This document shows positions 33,251 to 39,363 of a stretch of 43,702 bases of DNA, piece by piece. Positions within the stretch are counted from its first letter, which is position 1. Each line of letters starts with the position of its first letter. The stretch covers positions 1 to 43,702 of the IMG/VR virus record IMGVR_UViG_3300021963_000236, one strand, 5' to 3'. Under the pieces are notes generated by a model. The model made no database searches. It was not told the DNA's origin and saw only the letters and a list, made by a program, of their open reading frames with translations. Source of the DNA: a virus. Position numbers and translations under genes: made by a program.

Positions 33251-33348
33251 TGTAATTATTTCCGCTAAACTATTTCAGGATGCATTTAACGATTTTGCGC
33301 GCAAGTTTAATTTTCCCCCCCGTACCCTGAAATACCCATGCGGCTGGT

Positions 33349-33525
33349 GTGGGCAAGCGCGCACCAAAACTGGGCATTGAATTGCTGCAATGCCGCATCA
33401 ACGGATTGAATGCCCAGCCGTGGTGCATGGCTCGGCCCGACGCGGCTGTGGTATCGGCGCAACAAGTGGCGCGGATGCAACAGTGGATCAGGCGCATGTC
33501 GGGTTTCCGTCATAATTGTAACTAA
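33349..33525 (+). CDS. possible small basic protein in the divergent region
   Basis: A 58-codon frame from GTG that looks more protein-like than the other frames across it: GKRAPKLGIELLQCRINGLN then DAAVVSAQQVARMQQWIRRM. It has an amphipathic C-terminal helix and ends just before P1. There is no good ribosome site, and two other long frames cross the same bases, so it may be non-coding. It would be transcribed from an unknown promoter further left. Confidence 0.3.
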   Translation: MGKRAPKLGIELLQCRINGLNAQPWCMARPDAAVVSAQQVARMQQWIRRMSGFRHNCN

Positions 33526-33532
33526 TTGTAAC
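33513..33532. repeat. tandem 10-bp repeat upstream of P1
   Basis: TAATTGTAAC occurs twice in direct tandem, one helical turn apart, ending 4 bases before the -35 element of P1. This geometry fits an AT-rich UP element or two adjacent activator half-sites on the same DNA face. I saw no second copy of the pair at the other promoter motifs. Confidence 0.6.
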
Positions 33533-33536
33533 AGCG

Positions 33537-33564
33537 GGAACTGTTTCGGAATGCGTTGGTCATA
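33537..33564 (+). promoter_or_regulatory. ECF-type promoter motif P1
   Basis: GGAACT, 16 bases, GTCATA, ending 42 bases before the first clear rightward gene and preceded by a tandem 10-base repeat. It has the same -35 and spacing as P2, P4 and P5, with a variant -10 (GTCATA, which is also a known sigma-E-like form). Called a promoter from recurrence and position. Confidence 0.6.
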
Positions 33565-33606
33565 TGTGTGCAAGCCGAAACATAACGCAAACAACGGAGG
33601 CTCATC

Positions 33607-33999
33607 ATGAAGAAGTCAGTCAGTGGTCACCTGATCACGTTCACGTTCGAGGGCGATCTGACGCCCATCGTTTTTGATGCCAGCAATGTTAACACCAGTA
33701 TCCGCGAGCACGCCATAATGCACGGCTTCATGGCACGGCTGGGCGACGCAGCGGCAATCCCGAAGAGCGAGACCAACGGCTTCACCGTCACGGAGGCGAT
33801 GCGCAGGGAGGCCGTGCTCGAGTTGGCCGAGCACTACCAGTCGGGCACGGATGCGTGGAACCTGCGCGCATCGACAACCAAGGCACCGAAACAGAATCCG
33901 GCAATCCTCGCCCTCGCCACGGCTCTCGGGAAGACCTACGCGGAGGCCGAGGCCCATATCGCCAACCTCACCTGCGAGGCGATTGCCAAGGGCGAGTAA
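33607..33999 (+). CDS. first clear rightward-operon gene, hypothetical protein
   Basis: A 130-residue protein: a short beta start (SGHLITFTFEGDLTPIVFDA), a helical core (TEAMRREAVLELAEHYQSGT with DAWNLRAS) and an Ala-rich helical end (NPAILALATALGKTYAEAEA). This pattern recurs in phages of Gram-negative hosts, with no function known to me. It is preceded by the shared leader CGGAGGCTCATC and the promoter motif P1. As the first gene of the rightward unit it may be an early host-takeover protein. Confidence 0.7.
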   Translation: MKKSVSGHLITFTFEGDLTPIVFDASNVNTSIREHAIMHGFMARLGDAAAIPKSETNGFTVTEAMRREAVLELAEHYQSGTDAWNLRASTTKAPKQNPAILALATALGKTYAEAEAHIANLTCEAIAKGE

Positions 34000-34014
34000 C
34001 GCCGGACGCATATC

Positions 34015-34035
34015 GGGCGGAGTGACAGTCCGCCC
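34015..34035 (+). promoter_or_regulatory. intergenic hairpin
   Basis: GGGCGGA-GTGACAG-TCCGCCC forms a 7-base-pair stem in the gap after the first rightward gene. No T run follows, so it is not a standard terminator. Similar GC stems without T runs recur in several gaps of this unit (near 35.3, 36.4, 38.2, 39.4 kb), which suggests a common role in mRNA stability or processing. Confidence 0.5.
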
Positions 34036-34074
34036 CATTATGCGCCTAGTCGGGCGCGTTGATAGGAGAGTGAG

Positions 34075-34302
34075 ATGGAACTTTACCGAGTCCGGTACGT
34101 TGAAAGCGAGACAATCATGCTCGCGCCAATTCCGACGATTCAGAAATTCTTGCAATTGAAACAAGATGCGATCACGCGGCTGGTGCGTGAAACGGACGAG
34201 GGCGGCGAGTGCTGGCTGTACGATACGAAACCCTGCGGAACGGTTATCGTGACTTATTGCTGCGAGGCGTGGCAGGCCCTTGGGATAGAGTTTTCGGAAT
34301 AA
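34075..34302 (+). CDS. small hypothetical protein
   Basis: A 75-residue protein (MELYRVRYVESETIMLAPIP...) with a beta-helix-beta order: YRVRYVES, helix TIQKFLQLKQDAITRLVRET, then ECWLYDTKP and VIVTYCCEAWQALGIEF. Preceded by AGGAGAG. No family is recognised. The ATGGAACT start resembles the -35 box of the promoter family but lacks its -10, so it is only coding. It ends directly at operator site B. Confidence 0.65.
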   Translation: MELYRVRYVESETIMLAPIPTIQKFLQLKQDAITRLVRETDEGGECWLYDTKPCGTVIVTYCCEAWQALGIEFSE

Positions 34303-34304
34303 CT

Positions 34305-34329
34305 CACGCGGATTATCCGGGCATAACAG
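34305..34329. promoter_or_regulatory. operator-like palindrome, site B
   Basis: CACGCGGATTAT, 6 bases (CCGGGC), ATAACAG. It starts three bases after a stop codon and shares with site A the left flank AATAACTCACGCG. It lies between a small gene and the large inverted repeat, about 220 bases before P2. The regulatory role is inferred. Confidence 0.6.
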
Positions 34330-34340
34330 GCCCGGATTAA

Positions 34341-34540
34341 ATCCTCCTCCTTCTCCTCCGTCCCCTCCTCCCCCTGTTGCCGGCACAAAAATCCATCGTA
34401 GTGTCCGAGTGTATCAGTCAGTTTTTAATTTTATTTTTTTTTCTTATTACTGAGATACATAGACACAGGGATACTGGGCTAGGGATGGATGCCGGGAATA
34501 GGGGGAGGAGGGGAAGGGAGGGGAGGAGGGGAAGCGGAGA
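34341..34540. repeat. ~200-bp imperfect inverted repeat with G-rich arms and AT-rich tip, origin candidate
   Basis: The left arm holds TCCCCTCCTCCCCCT, CCGGCA, TCCATC, GTGTC, TGTATC and TCAG in order; the right arm holds their complements in reverse order (CTGA, GATACA, GACAC, GGATGGA-like, TGCCGG, AGGGGGAGGAGGGGA). A 28-base tip of almost only T and A (34422-34449) separates the arms. The outer arms are polypyrimidine/polypurine and each strand of one arm has four or more G runs, so G-quadruplex or triplex formation is plausible. No gene is expected here. It could be a replication origin, a replication-fork barrier or a transcription barrier. Confidence 0.75.
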
Positions 34541-34552
34541 CTCAATGTCTGC

Positions 34553-34580
34553 GGAACTAATCGGGCAAGAGCTGGTCTAA
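34553..34580 (+). promoter_or_regulatory. ECF-type promoter motif P2
   Basis: GGAACT, 16 bases, GTCTAA (context GGTCTAAT). The spacer CGGGCAAG matches P5. It ends 26 bases before the SprT-like ATG, giving a leader of about 20 bases with the GGAGGCTCAG ribosome box. An upstream-starting frame that ends here in TAA runs through the inverted repeat and is not a gene. Confidence 0.65.
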
Positions 34581-34606
34581 TGGGTATGATGCAAACGGAG
34601 GCTCAG

Positions 34607-35017
34607 ATGGATGCAAGGCTGAAGGAAGTGATAGCCGCCCGCTACGAGGCGTGGTGGGCGAGGGCTCAGGTGGTATGGCCGCAGACGAAGCGAGTGCGGC
34701 TGGAGTTCCGGCGCATGGGCGCGACGGCTGGGATGGCGTACTATGGCCCGGATTCGCGAGTGGAACTGCACCCAGACTACTGCCTGAGCAATGCCAAGGA
34801 TATGGTGGAGGATACTATTCCGCACGAGATAGCGCATATCGTAGCGCATCAGATCTTCGGGCGGCAGAGGATTCGGCCGCATGGCGCGGAGTGGCAAGGG
34901 ATATTTATGGGCCTTACCGGGCGAGTGGCGAGCAGGTGCCATGCCTACGGCAAGCCCGAGGCAGCTGTGGCGAGGCTGGCAAGGCAAGTGCTGGCGGATG
35001 TGCAGCGGAAGGGGTAA
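34607..35017 (+). CDS. SprT-like zinc metalloprotease
   Basis: A 136-residue protein of the SprT/Spartan-like group. HEIAH (73-77) in DTIPHEIAHIVAH is the zinc motif with catalytic Glu; GAEWQGIFMGLTGRV (93-107) and a late Cys-His (111-112) are also typical. SprT proteins of mobile elements may act on DNA-bound proteins. Here it stands directly after promoter P2 and could remove host DNA-binding proteins early in infection, which is inference. I start at ATG 34607 because the common GGAGGCTCA box precedes it; an ATG at 34580 overlaps P2. Confidence 0.8.
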   Translation: MDARLKEVIAARYEAWWARAQVVWPQTKRVRLEFRRMGATAGMAYYGPDSRVELHPDYCLSNAKDMVEDTIPHEIAHIVAHQIFGRQRIRPHGAEWQGIFMGLTGRVASRCHAYGKPEAAVARLARQVLADVQRKG

Positions 35018-35069
35018 GACGGCGCAATGGGCAGCCGCCGAGATGCTGCCCGCAACGATGGAGGCTCGA

Positions 35070-35312
35070 ATGGCTGAAGTTCGCAAGTTGTCCGTGATCG
35101 CAAGGGAGATTTCGGTGAAGTGGGCAAATCCGTCTGTCCACGCATTGCCGTATCTGAGCGCAATGACGCAAGTGCACACGCTGCAAGACAAGTTTTACGC
35201 AGACGATGCACGGAGCATTGTGCTGTACTTTCTCAGTAACGCAGGACGCTGGACAGGAGAAGATGCTCGGCGGATCAAGAAAGAGCTGAACGAGATGCTC
35301 AAGGCTGAGTAG
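35070..35312 (+). CDS. small hypothetical protein
   Basis: An 80-residue helical protein (MAEVRKLSVIAREISVKWAN..., SIVLYFLSNAGRWTGEDARR). The ATG follows GGAGGCTCGA, a variant of the shared ribosome box. The C-terminal RRIKKELNEMLKAE is a likely amphipathic helix. No family is recognised. It sits between the SprT-like protease and a structured leader. Confidence 0.65.
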   Translation: MAEVRKLSVIAREISVKWANPSVHALPYLSAMTQVHTLQDKFYADDARSIVLYFLSNAGRWTGEDARRIKKELNEMLKAE

Positions 35313-35319
35313 TCCGCGT

Positions 35320-35345
35320 GCAAGGGATTCGTAAGCGTCCCTTGC
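35320..35345 (+). promoter_or_regulatory. intergenic hairpin with downstream small stem
   Basis: GCAAGGGA-TTCGTAAGCG-TCCCTTGC is an 8-base-pair stem, followed by ATGGC-GACTT-GCCAT just before the GGAGGCTCAT ribosome box. No T run follows. It resembles the other GC hairpins in gaps of this unit and may protect or process mRNA. Confidence 0.5.
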
Positions 35346-35378
35346 GCGATGGCGACTTGCCATTTATTGGAGGCTCAT

Positions 35379-35894
35379 ATGCCGAACATCAAGAGCATCA
35401 GGATTGACTGGATGGAGGGCTGCGGAAATGATCCGCGCTTCGTCGTCGAGTGGGACGAGGAACCGGCACTGGATACCTTGCGTTACCAGTCGCGGAAAAC
35501 GCAGCACGGAGTGACGTACCTCGGCCTCGCAGGCGAGTACGCGAACTTCGCCCACTGGTCTCCGGGCAACGAGACCGGCTACGGCGGCAAGCTCTGCGAG
35601 TTCAAGCTCGAGGACGGAGAAGTGGACAAGCGCAAAGGCCCGTGGTCGAGCAACTCCGACTGGATCAATCAGCTCTGGCCGCTCACGCGCGTGGTCGAAG
35701 TGACTTGGGGCTATACGTCAGGCGCGGCAACAGAGGCGGGCGTGATCAGGGCTTGTCGCGAGGCGGGGATTCCCTTGGTGCGAGTGCAGCTCACGAACCA
35801 TCTCGACTCAGGGATGCAGCTTCAGCCGCTTCGCGCCGAGAGCTTCCTGCCCAAGAACGCGGATGAGTACGCAGTCATTGAGCGGCTGGTCTAG
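35379..35894 (+). CDS. hypothetical protein
   Basis: A 171-residue protein beginning MPNIKSIRIDWMEGCGNDPR. It has beta segments (FVVEWDEEPALDTLRYQS, GVTYLGLAGEYANFAHWSPG), a Gly-rich turn (NETGYGGKLCEFKL) and later helices (ATEAGVIRACREAGIPLVRV). No family is recognised, but the single-domain layout is well formed. It follows GGAGGCTCAT, and the next gene starts three bases after its stop. Confidence 0.68.
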   Translation: MPNIKSIRIDWMEGCGNDPRFVVEWDEEPALDTLRYQSRKTQHGVTYLGLAGEYANFAHWSPGNETGYGGKLCEFKLEDGEVDKRKGPWSSNSDWINQLWPLTRVVEVTWGYTSGAATEAGVIRACREAGIPLVRVQLTNHLDSGMQLQPLRAESFLPKNADEYAVIERLV

Positions 35895-35897
35895 GCG

Positions 35898-36359
35898 ATG
35901 AATATCTTCTTTGTCTCGACTGACCCAGGTGAAGCCGCCCGAGCGCTATGCGACAAGCACATTGGCAAAATGCTCATCGAGTCGGCGCAGCTCATGAGTA
36001 CCGCTTGGCATAGCGTGGGCAGACCAGTGCGCTATAAGCCCACGCACCAGAATCATCCCTGCGCTGTGTGGACGCGCTTGAGCGACAAGCATTACGCTTG
36101 GGTGCTGGAGCACGCCAAAGAACTCGGCGCGGAATGGCGCAGGCGCTTCGTCAAGCAGCACGCCACGGAGGTCTATGTACTGCAGCAGCTCGATCTGGCC
36201 TTCCCTGGCAATGGGGCTTGGATTCAGCCGCCGCAGTGTATGCCCGAGGAATTCAGGCAATCCAGCACCGTCGAGGCCTATCGGCATTACTACCGCAACA
36301 AGTCCCTCAGCATGGTAATGAAGTGGTCTGATCCGGCGACAGCGCCAAGCTGGTTCTGA
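35898..36359 (+). CDS. pyrimidine-dimer DNA glycosylase-like protein
   Basis: A 153-residue protein with CDKHIGKMLIESAQLMSTAW near the start, YKPTHQNHPCAVWTRLS in the middle and a late MPEEF-VEAYRHYYRNKSL, ending SWF. This pattern is shared by a phage family usually annotated as pyrimidine dimer DNA glycosylase-like or T4 endonuclease V-like. It might cut UV dimers in phage DNA or act on host DNA. The family call is from memory; enzyme activity is not shown here. Confidence 0.75.
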   Translation: MNIFFVSTDPGEAARALCDKHIGKMLIESAQLMSTAWHSVGRPVRYKPTHQNHPCAVWTRLSDKHYAWVLEHAKELGAEWRRRFVKQHATEVYVLQQLDLAFPGNGAWIQPPQCMPEEFRQSSTVEAYRHYYRNKSLSMVMKWSDPATAPSWF

Positions 36360-36427
36360 GTCTGAGCCTACGCTCCAAGCGGCCCCGTTGGGCTGCTTCG
36401 GGCGGAAAGTTCCGCGAAGGAGCAACA
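36360..36427 (+). promoter_or_regulatory. structured leader with two GC hairpins
   Basis: GCGGCCCC-GTT-GGGCTGC and GCGGAA-AG-TTCCGC follow each other between two genes and lead into AAGGAG before the next ATG. There is no T run and no GGAACT/GTCTAA pair, so I see neither an intrinsic terminator nor the promoter motif here. Confidence 0.5.
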
Positions 36428-36799
36428 ATGGGAACGAAACGAGTTCTGAGTGCTGCAGCCGCCCTTGAGATCAAGCGGATGGCGGCGGAAGTCGACGAGC
36501 GAGGTCGGAAGCGCTGGAGCCAGATGGCAATTGCGAAGGCCCTTGGGGTAGGCGAAACCACGGTCTTCCGAGTGCTGCAGGGCTCTGGCGCGTACCAAGC
36601 ATTACCGGAAGTGAAGACGGAAACGGAGGCAGAGGAAAGTTCTGCCCGGTTCCGTGCTGAGCATCCGGAACTATTCACGGCGGAGGGGAAGATGATCGCC
36701 GCCGTGACGAAGCAGCGGGATCAGATCGCTGTGGTCGATAAGACCCTGGATGATCTGGTTGATCCTGAACTGGCGAAAAAGAGAGGCTACATTGACTGA
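36428..36799 (+). CDS. HTH DNA-binding protein
   Basis: A 123-residue protein with a clear N-terminal helix-turn-helix: RWSQMAIAKALGVGETTVFR at about residues 35-54. The rest is acidic and helical (EAEESSARFRAEHPELFTAE...). HTH position and length suit a small phage regulator or a small-terminase-like fold; since terS is identified elsewhere, a regulator is preferred. It is a second candidate, with the HTH at 6.5 kb, for binding the dispersed palindromes. Confidence 0.72.
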   Translation: MGTKRVLSAAAALEIKRMAAEVDERGRKRWSQMAIAKALGVGETTVFRVLQGSGAYQALPEVKTETEAEESSARFRAEHPELFTAEGKMIAAVTKQRDQIAVVDKTLDDLVDPELAKKRGYID

Positions 36800-37163
36800 A
36801 GAACTGAATGGCGCGGAGGCTCCGCAAACGGATCAGCCGACACAGGATGATCTGGACGGCATCCCTGAGTGGGCGCATCCGCTGGTCAAGCAGTACGGGC
36901 GAAGCATGTTCGCGCTGGTGCTGAACGCAGGGATGAGTCAGCAGGCAGCCGCCGTGCTGAACGAGATCGTGAGCAAGCATCGTTCGATCCACGGCCAGCG
37001 GGCGCTGGCAATTCTCGCTGACGCATTCAATCAGGTCAGCAATGCCTACGCCGAGGCGAAGAAGTGGGACCCGGAGCTGCTGGCGCAATGCGACAGGGAT
37101 TGTCAGCTGGCATTCAGCAAGTCCGTCCAACCTGTAACGCCGGCAATTCTGCTGGCACATTGA
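36792..37163 (+). CDS. hypothetical helical protein
   Basis: A 123-residue protein. TTG at 36792 is the likely start, overlapping the HTH stop by eight bases, with GAGAGG 6 bases upstream; a longer frame reads shadow residues. The sequence is acidic and helical (NEIVSKHRSIHGQRALAILA, DAFNQVSNAYAEAKK) with a Cys-containing end. Direct coupling to the HTH gene suggests a partner, as in regulator/antagonist pairs, but this is inference. Confidence 0.6.
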   Translation: MTEELNGAEAPQTDQPTQDDLDGIPEWAHPLVKQYGRSMFALVLNAGMSQQAAAVLNEIVSKHRSIHGQRALAILADAFNQVSNAYAEAKKWDPELLAQCDRDCQLAFSKSVQPVTPAILLAH

Positions 37164-37173
37164 GGAGATCGAG

Positions 37174-37356
37174 ATGGCAAAGTGGAGTCCCCTGTGGGGG
37201 CAGCAGATGCACCGGATGGAGCGCCAGGCGCTGATCGCTCAGGCGAGGGTGACGAAGCCGAAGGAACGGAAACACGGAAAGGGCTATCCCTCGCGGCAGC
37301 CCTTCGAGAAACCCGGCTCGCGGAAGCGCGAAGGTGAAGTCAGGGTCGAGGTCTGA
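37174..37356 (+). CDS. small very basic protein
   Basis: A 60-residue protein with about a quarter Lys/Arg (ARVTKPKERKHGKGYPSRQP, GSRKREGEVRVEV). AGGAGATCG precedes the ATG. Such proteins may bind nucleic acid. It ends immediately before the -35 box of promoter P3. No family is recognised. Confidence 0.6.
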   Translation: MAKWSPLWGQQMHRMERQALIAQARVTKPKERKHGKGYPSRQPFEKPGSRKREGEVRVEV

Positions 37357-37385
37357 GGAACTTTCCGTTGCAACTGCGTGTCTAA
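37357..37385 (+). promoter_or_regulatory. ECF-type promoter motif P3 with overlapping inverted repeat
   Basis: GGAACT, 17 bases, GTCTAA, directly after a stop codon and about 28 bases before the next ATG, which has a GGAGGCCTAG box. A 10-base inverted repeat, CCGTTGCAAC ... GTTGCAACGG (37366-37398), straddles the -10, so a bound dimer or cruciform would block it. One base more spacing than P1, P2, P4 and P5, the same as P6. Confidence 0.6.
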
Positions 37386-37412
37386 CGGTTGCAACGGACA
37401 ATGGAGGCCTAG

Positions 37413-37751
37413 ATGAACAAAACCCGTTTCAAGGAACTTAGTGAACAGATCAGCCGCCTTGGTGAGGTGGTGCAGGAATACCAGCTCCGCTTGAACGGCT
37501 CGGAGCTGGAGATGCTCCGGCTGATCGGAGCGGTGTCCCTTGGTGCGAGTCTCGAAGGGACGGATGAGGCGACTGGGTTCTACGCCTGTCGCTTCGCAGT
37601 GCGGGAACGGAAGCTGGTGATTCGGCCAGCGGCAGTCGCCGTCCACTATCGCGGATTTTCCTATCCGAACAGTCGCCCGAAGCAGCACACCCAGCGAGGG
37701 CGCATCCGCGCTCATCGTTGGATTATCTACACGAGAAAGGATGTGAAATGA
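37413..37751 (+). CDS. hypothetical protein
   Basis: A 112-residue protein: helical N-terminus (RFKELSEQISRLGEVVQEYQ), then a beta core with basic strands (GFYACRFAVRERKLVIRPAA and VAVHYRGFSYPN) and a basic Arg-rich end (RPKQHTQRGRIRAHRWIIYT). RNA or DNA contact is possible from charge. GGAGGCCTAG precedes the ATG and P3 lies directly upstream. No family is recognised. Confidence 0.65.
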   Translation: MNKTRFKELSEQISRLGEVVQEYQLRLNGSELEMLRLIGAVSLGASLEGTDEATGFYACRFAVRERKLVIRPAAVAVHYRGFSYPNSRPKQHTQRGRIRAHRWIIYTRKDVK

Positions 37752-37930
37752 CTAAGCACCCAATCATCGGGCGTGACTATCGCCCCAATCCGACGCTGCG
37801 GCAGATGCCGAGGCACTGGCGGCTGGTGGAGCAAGATGCCGAGATTCCTCCGCTGATCAGTCCCGATGCGGTGGTCGGCTGGGGCTGTGCGCTGATTGGA
37901 GTGCTCCTTCTGCTGAGCGAGATACTCTGA
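37748..37930 (+). CDS. small membrane-anchored protein
   Basis: A 60-residue protein coupled by ATGA overlap to the gene before it. A basic start (TKHPIIGRDYRPNPTLRQMP) is followed by one hydrophobic segment (VVGWGCALIGVLLLLSEIL) at the C-terminus. Its early position and topology fit a host-membrane or superinfection-exclusion factor, which is speculation. Next gene starts on its last base (TGATG). Confidence 0.6.
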   Translation: MTKHPIIGRDYRPNPTLRQMPRHWRLVEQDAEIPPLISPDAVVGWGCALIGVLLLLSEIL

Positions 37931-38154
37931 TGGGCCTCTATCGCATCGCCTACATTCGAGACGAGCGCTTGCGTGGTCAGACCTTCGCCGCCGAGTCGCC
38001 CGAGCAGGCAGCCGCCTACGCGCAGCGGTTCGAGAAGCGCACCAAGTTCCCGGTGCTCACGCTCAAGCGTATCGGTGACTCCAAGTTCGGCCCGACGGGT
38101 CGCTTGCGTCCCCGGCAACATTCTTTGGAACTAACCGAGGCAGTCTCGGTCTAA
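37930..38154 (+). CDS. small basic hypothetical protein
   Basis: A 74-residue basic protein (MGLYRIAYIRDERLRGQTFA..., RFEKRTKFPVLTLKRIGDSK). Its final 28 bases coincide exactly with promoter motif P4: the stop TAA is the end of the GTCTAA -10 box. So either the promoter is coded in the gene end, or this C-terminus is fixed for regulatory reasons. It is coupled to the membrane protein before it. Confidence 0.62.
   Translation: MGLYRIAYIRDERLRGQTFAAESPEQAAAYAQRFEKRTKFPVLTLKRIGDSKFGPTGRLRPRQHSLELTEAVSV
38127..38154 (+). promoter_or_regulatory. ECF-type promoter motif P4
   Basis: GGAACT, 16 bases, GTCTAA (context GGTCTAAT), at the end of a gene and 43 bases before the next ATG. The spacer contains ACCGAG-GCAGT-CTCGGT, a small inverted repeat between -35 and -10. 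It may be an operator. Confidence 0.6.
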
Positions 38155-38160
38155 TCAATA

Positions 38161-38178
38161 TCGGGCAATGGTGCCCGA
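38161..38178 (+). promoter_or_regulatory. leader hairpin downstream of P4
   Basis: TCGGGCA-ATGG-TGCCCGA would form within the first bases of a P4 transcript, just before the GGCTCAGGAGGCTCAATC ribosome region. It might protect the mRNA 5' end or set translation. No T run follows. Confidence 0.55.
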
Positions 38179-38196
38179 GGCTCAGGAGGCTCAATC

Positions 38197-38385
38197 ATGG
38201 CATACCTAGTGCAGGGTGAATACCCTGATGGTAGCGGCAAATTCGGTCACTTCTTCGGTGACGCGGATGCGGCTGAGAAATTCCGCAAGGCGAACGCGGT
38301 GGTGGGCAGTCGCCCGGCTACCCTGCAGAACATCGAAGTCCTCCGCTTCGACGCAACGAAACCCCTGAAACTCTCCACAATCTGA
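38197..38385 (+). CDS. small hypothetical protein
   Basis: A 62-residue protein (MAYLVQGEYPDGSGKFGHFF...) with a beta start, a helix (DADAAEKFRKANAVV) and a last strand (LQNIEVLRFDATKPL). This beta-helix-beta fold resembles small phage DNA-mimic or accessory proteins but is not diagnostic. GGAGGCTCAATC precedes the ATG, and P4 is directly upstream. Confidence 0.62.
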   Translation: MAYLVQGEYPDGSGKFGHFFGDADAAEKFRKANAVVGSRPATLQNIEVLRFDATKPLKLSTI

Positions 38386-38393
38386 GGCTCACA

Positions 38394-38618
38394 ATGAACA
38401 AAGCGAAAGTCACGGCACTCAAGAACAAGGTCAGCAAGCTGGCTGAGGAGGCCAACAACGCGGTTACTGACTGCGAGGAACTGATCGACGACCTGTCCGA
38501 GAAGGATCAAGAGGGCGAAGTCAGCGAGCAGCTGGACGAGATCAAGGAGTACCTTGACGCCGCCCAGTCCAGCGTCGAGGACGCACTCGACGAGCTGAAC
38601 GGAATGCTCGGCGACTAA
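38394..38618 (+). CDS. small acidic coiled-coil protein
   Basis: A 74-residue protein, almost wholly helical with heptad-like leucines and high Asp/Glu (CEELIDDLSEKDQEGEVSEQ, LDEIKEYLDAAQSSVEDALD). The high negative charge would suit a DNA-mimic or an inhibitor of host protein, which is speculation. GAGGCTCACA precedes the ATG. No family is recognised. Confidence 0.65.
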   Translation: MNKAKVTALKNKVSKLAEEANNAVTDCEELIDDLSEKDQEGEVSEQLDEIKEYLDAAQSSVEDALDELNGMLGD

Positions 38619-38718
38619 GGAGAATCTCCCGGCAAGCTGCTTCGGCGGCTTTCCAGCGGGTTTTCCGCTAACCGGAATGCAGGACTGCCGGCATCAAGAG
38701 TCCTTTTAGGAGAACAGA

Positions 38719-39363
38719 ATGGCTGAAGAGCAAGCAGTTGCCACCAAGAGCAAGACCGAGTACACCCCTGTCACGATGAGCGACGGCCGCGTGGTGCAGT
38801 TCGCTGGCAAGCGCAAAGTCCTGAAAGAAACCCTGCTCGACGAGTCCAAGATCGAAGTCGCCGGCGACGTGATCCAGCTCAGCGCTGGCGCTATCTCCGT
38901 TCGCATGGACTTCCGCAACGGAACCTCGCGCGTGATCGCGCTTCCGCTCAGCCTGCTGGCCCAGTTCGCTGGCCACGGCGCGGAGCAGAAGTTCGGTGAC
39001 GAGCTGGCTTCCCCGGCGGACAAGCCCATGACCGAAGAGGACATGGTGCTGGCGATCGACGACCTGAACCACGAGATCCAGCAGGGCAAGTGGGGCAAGG
39101 GCCGTGCGGCTGGTGGTGGCGGAGTCAGCGGCGCGTCTGTGGTCGTTCGCGCGATCATGGAAGCGACGGGCAAGGACGAGGCGACTGTCAAGGCCTACCT
39201 GCAGAAGAAGCTGGACGGCGACACGGCGCTCACGCGTCGCGCCCTGTACGATTCCTTCCGCGTGGCAGGTACGAAGACTGGCATCATCATCAAGCGGATG
39301 GAGGACGAGAAGCTCGCCAAAACCGCGAAGGTGGATGCGGATGCGGAGCTGGGCAACATCTAA
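38719..39363 (+). CDS. hypothetical protein with late helical region
   Basis: A 214-residue protein. Beta-rich start (YTPVTMSDGRVVQFAGKRKV, VIQLSAGAISVRMDFRNGTS), a Gly-rich linker (GKWGKGRAAGGGGVSGA) and a helical end (VVVRAIMEATGKDEATVKAY, ALTRRALYDSFRV). I recognise no enzyme motif. AGGAGAACAG precedes the ATG. The gap before it holds an AGCGG-GTTTT-CCGCT stem. Its two-part form suggests a DNA-binding accessory of unknown job. Confidence 0.62.
   Translation: MAEEQAVATKSKTEYTPVTMSDGRVVQFAGKRKVLKETLLDESKIEVAGDVIQLSAGAISVRMDFRNGTSRVIALPLSLLAQFAGHGAEQKFGDELASPADKPMTEEDMVLAIDDLNHEIQQGKWGKGRAAGGGGVSGASVVVRAIMEATGKDEATVKAYLQKKLDGDTALTRRALYDSFRVAGTKTGIIIKRMEDEKLAKTAKVDADAELGNI

Larger units (their letters stand above)
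33230..33606. promoter_or_regulatory. divergent regulatory region between the two transcription units
   Basis: This 377-base gap separates the leftward late operon from the rightward operon. In order it has site E, an AT-rich stretch (33251-33316) with a run of seven C, a possible small gene, a tandem 10-base repeat and ECF-type promoter P1. I see no tRNA. It is the natural place for the main phage promoters. Confidence 0.7.

Noticed and set aside
33410-33610. 66-residue plus frame (Cys/Arg/Trp/Ser-rich) and two minus frames in the divergent gap
   Set aside because: Unnatural composition and overlap with P1 and the ribosome box of the next gene.
34078-34105. GGAACT at the start of the 75-residue gene
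   Set aside because: The base match to GTCTAA at the right spacing is poor (GTTGAA) and it is inside the gene start.
34377-34580. 67-residue frame through the inverted repeat
   Set aside because: Arg/Gly run from the polypurine arm and Phe/Leu run from the AT tip are what the repeat would code by chance; no ribosome site.
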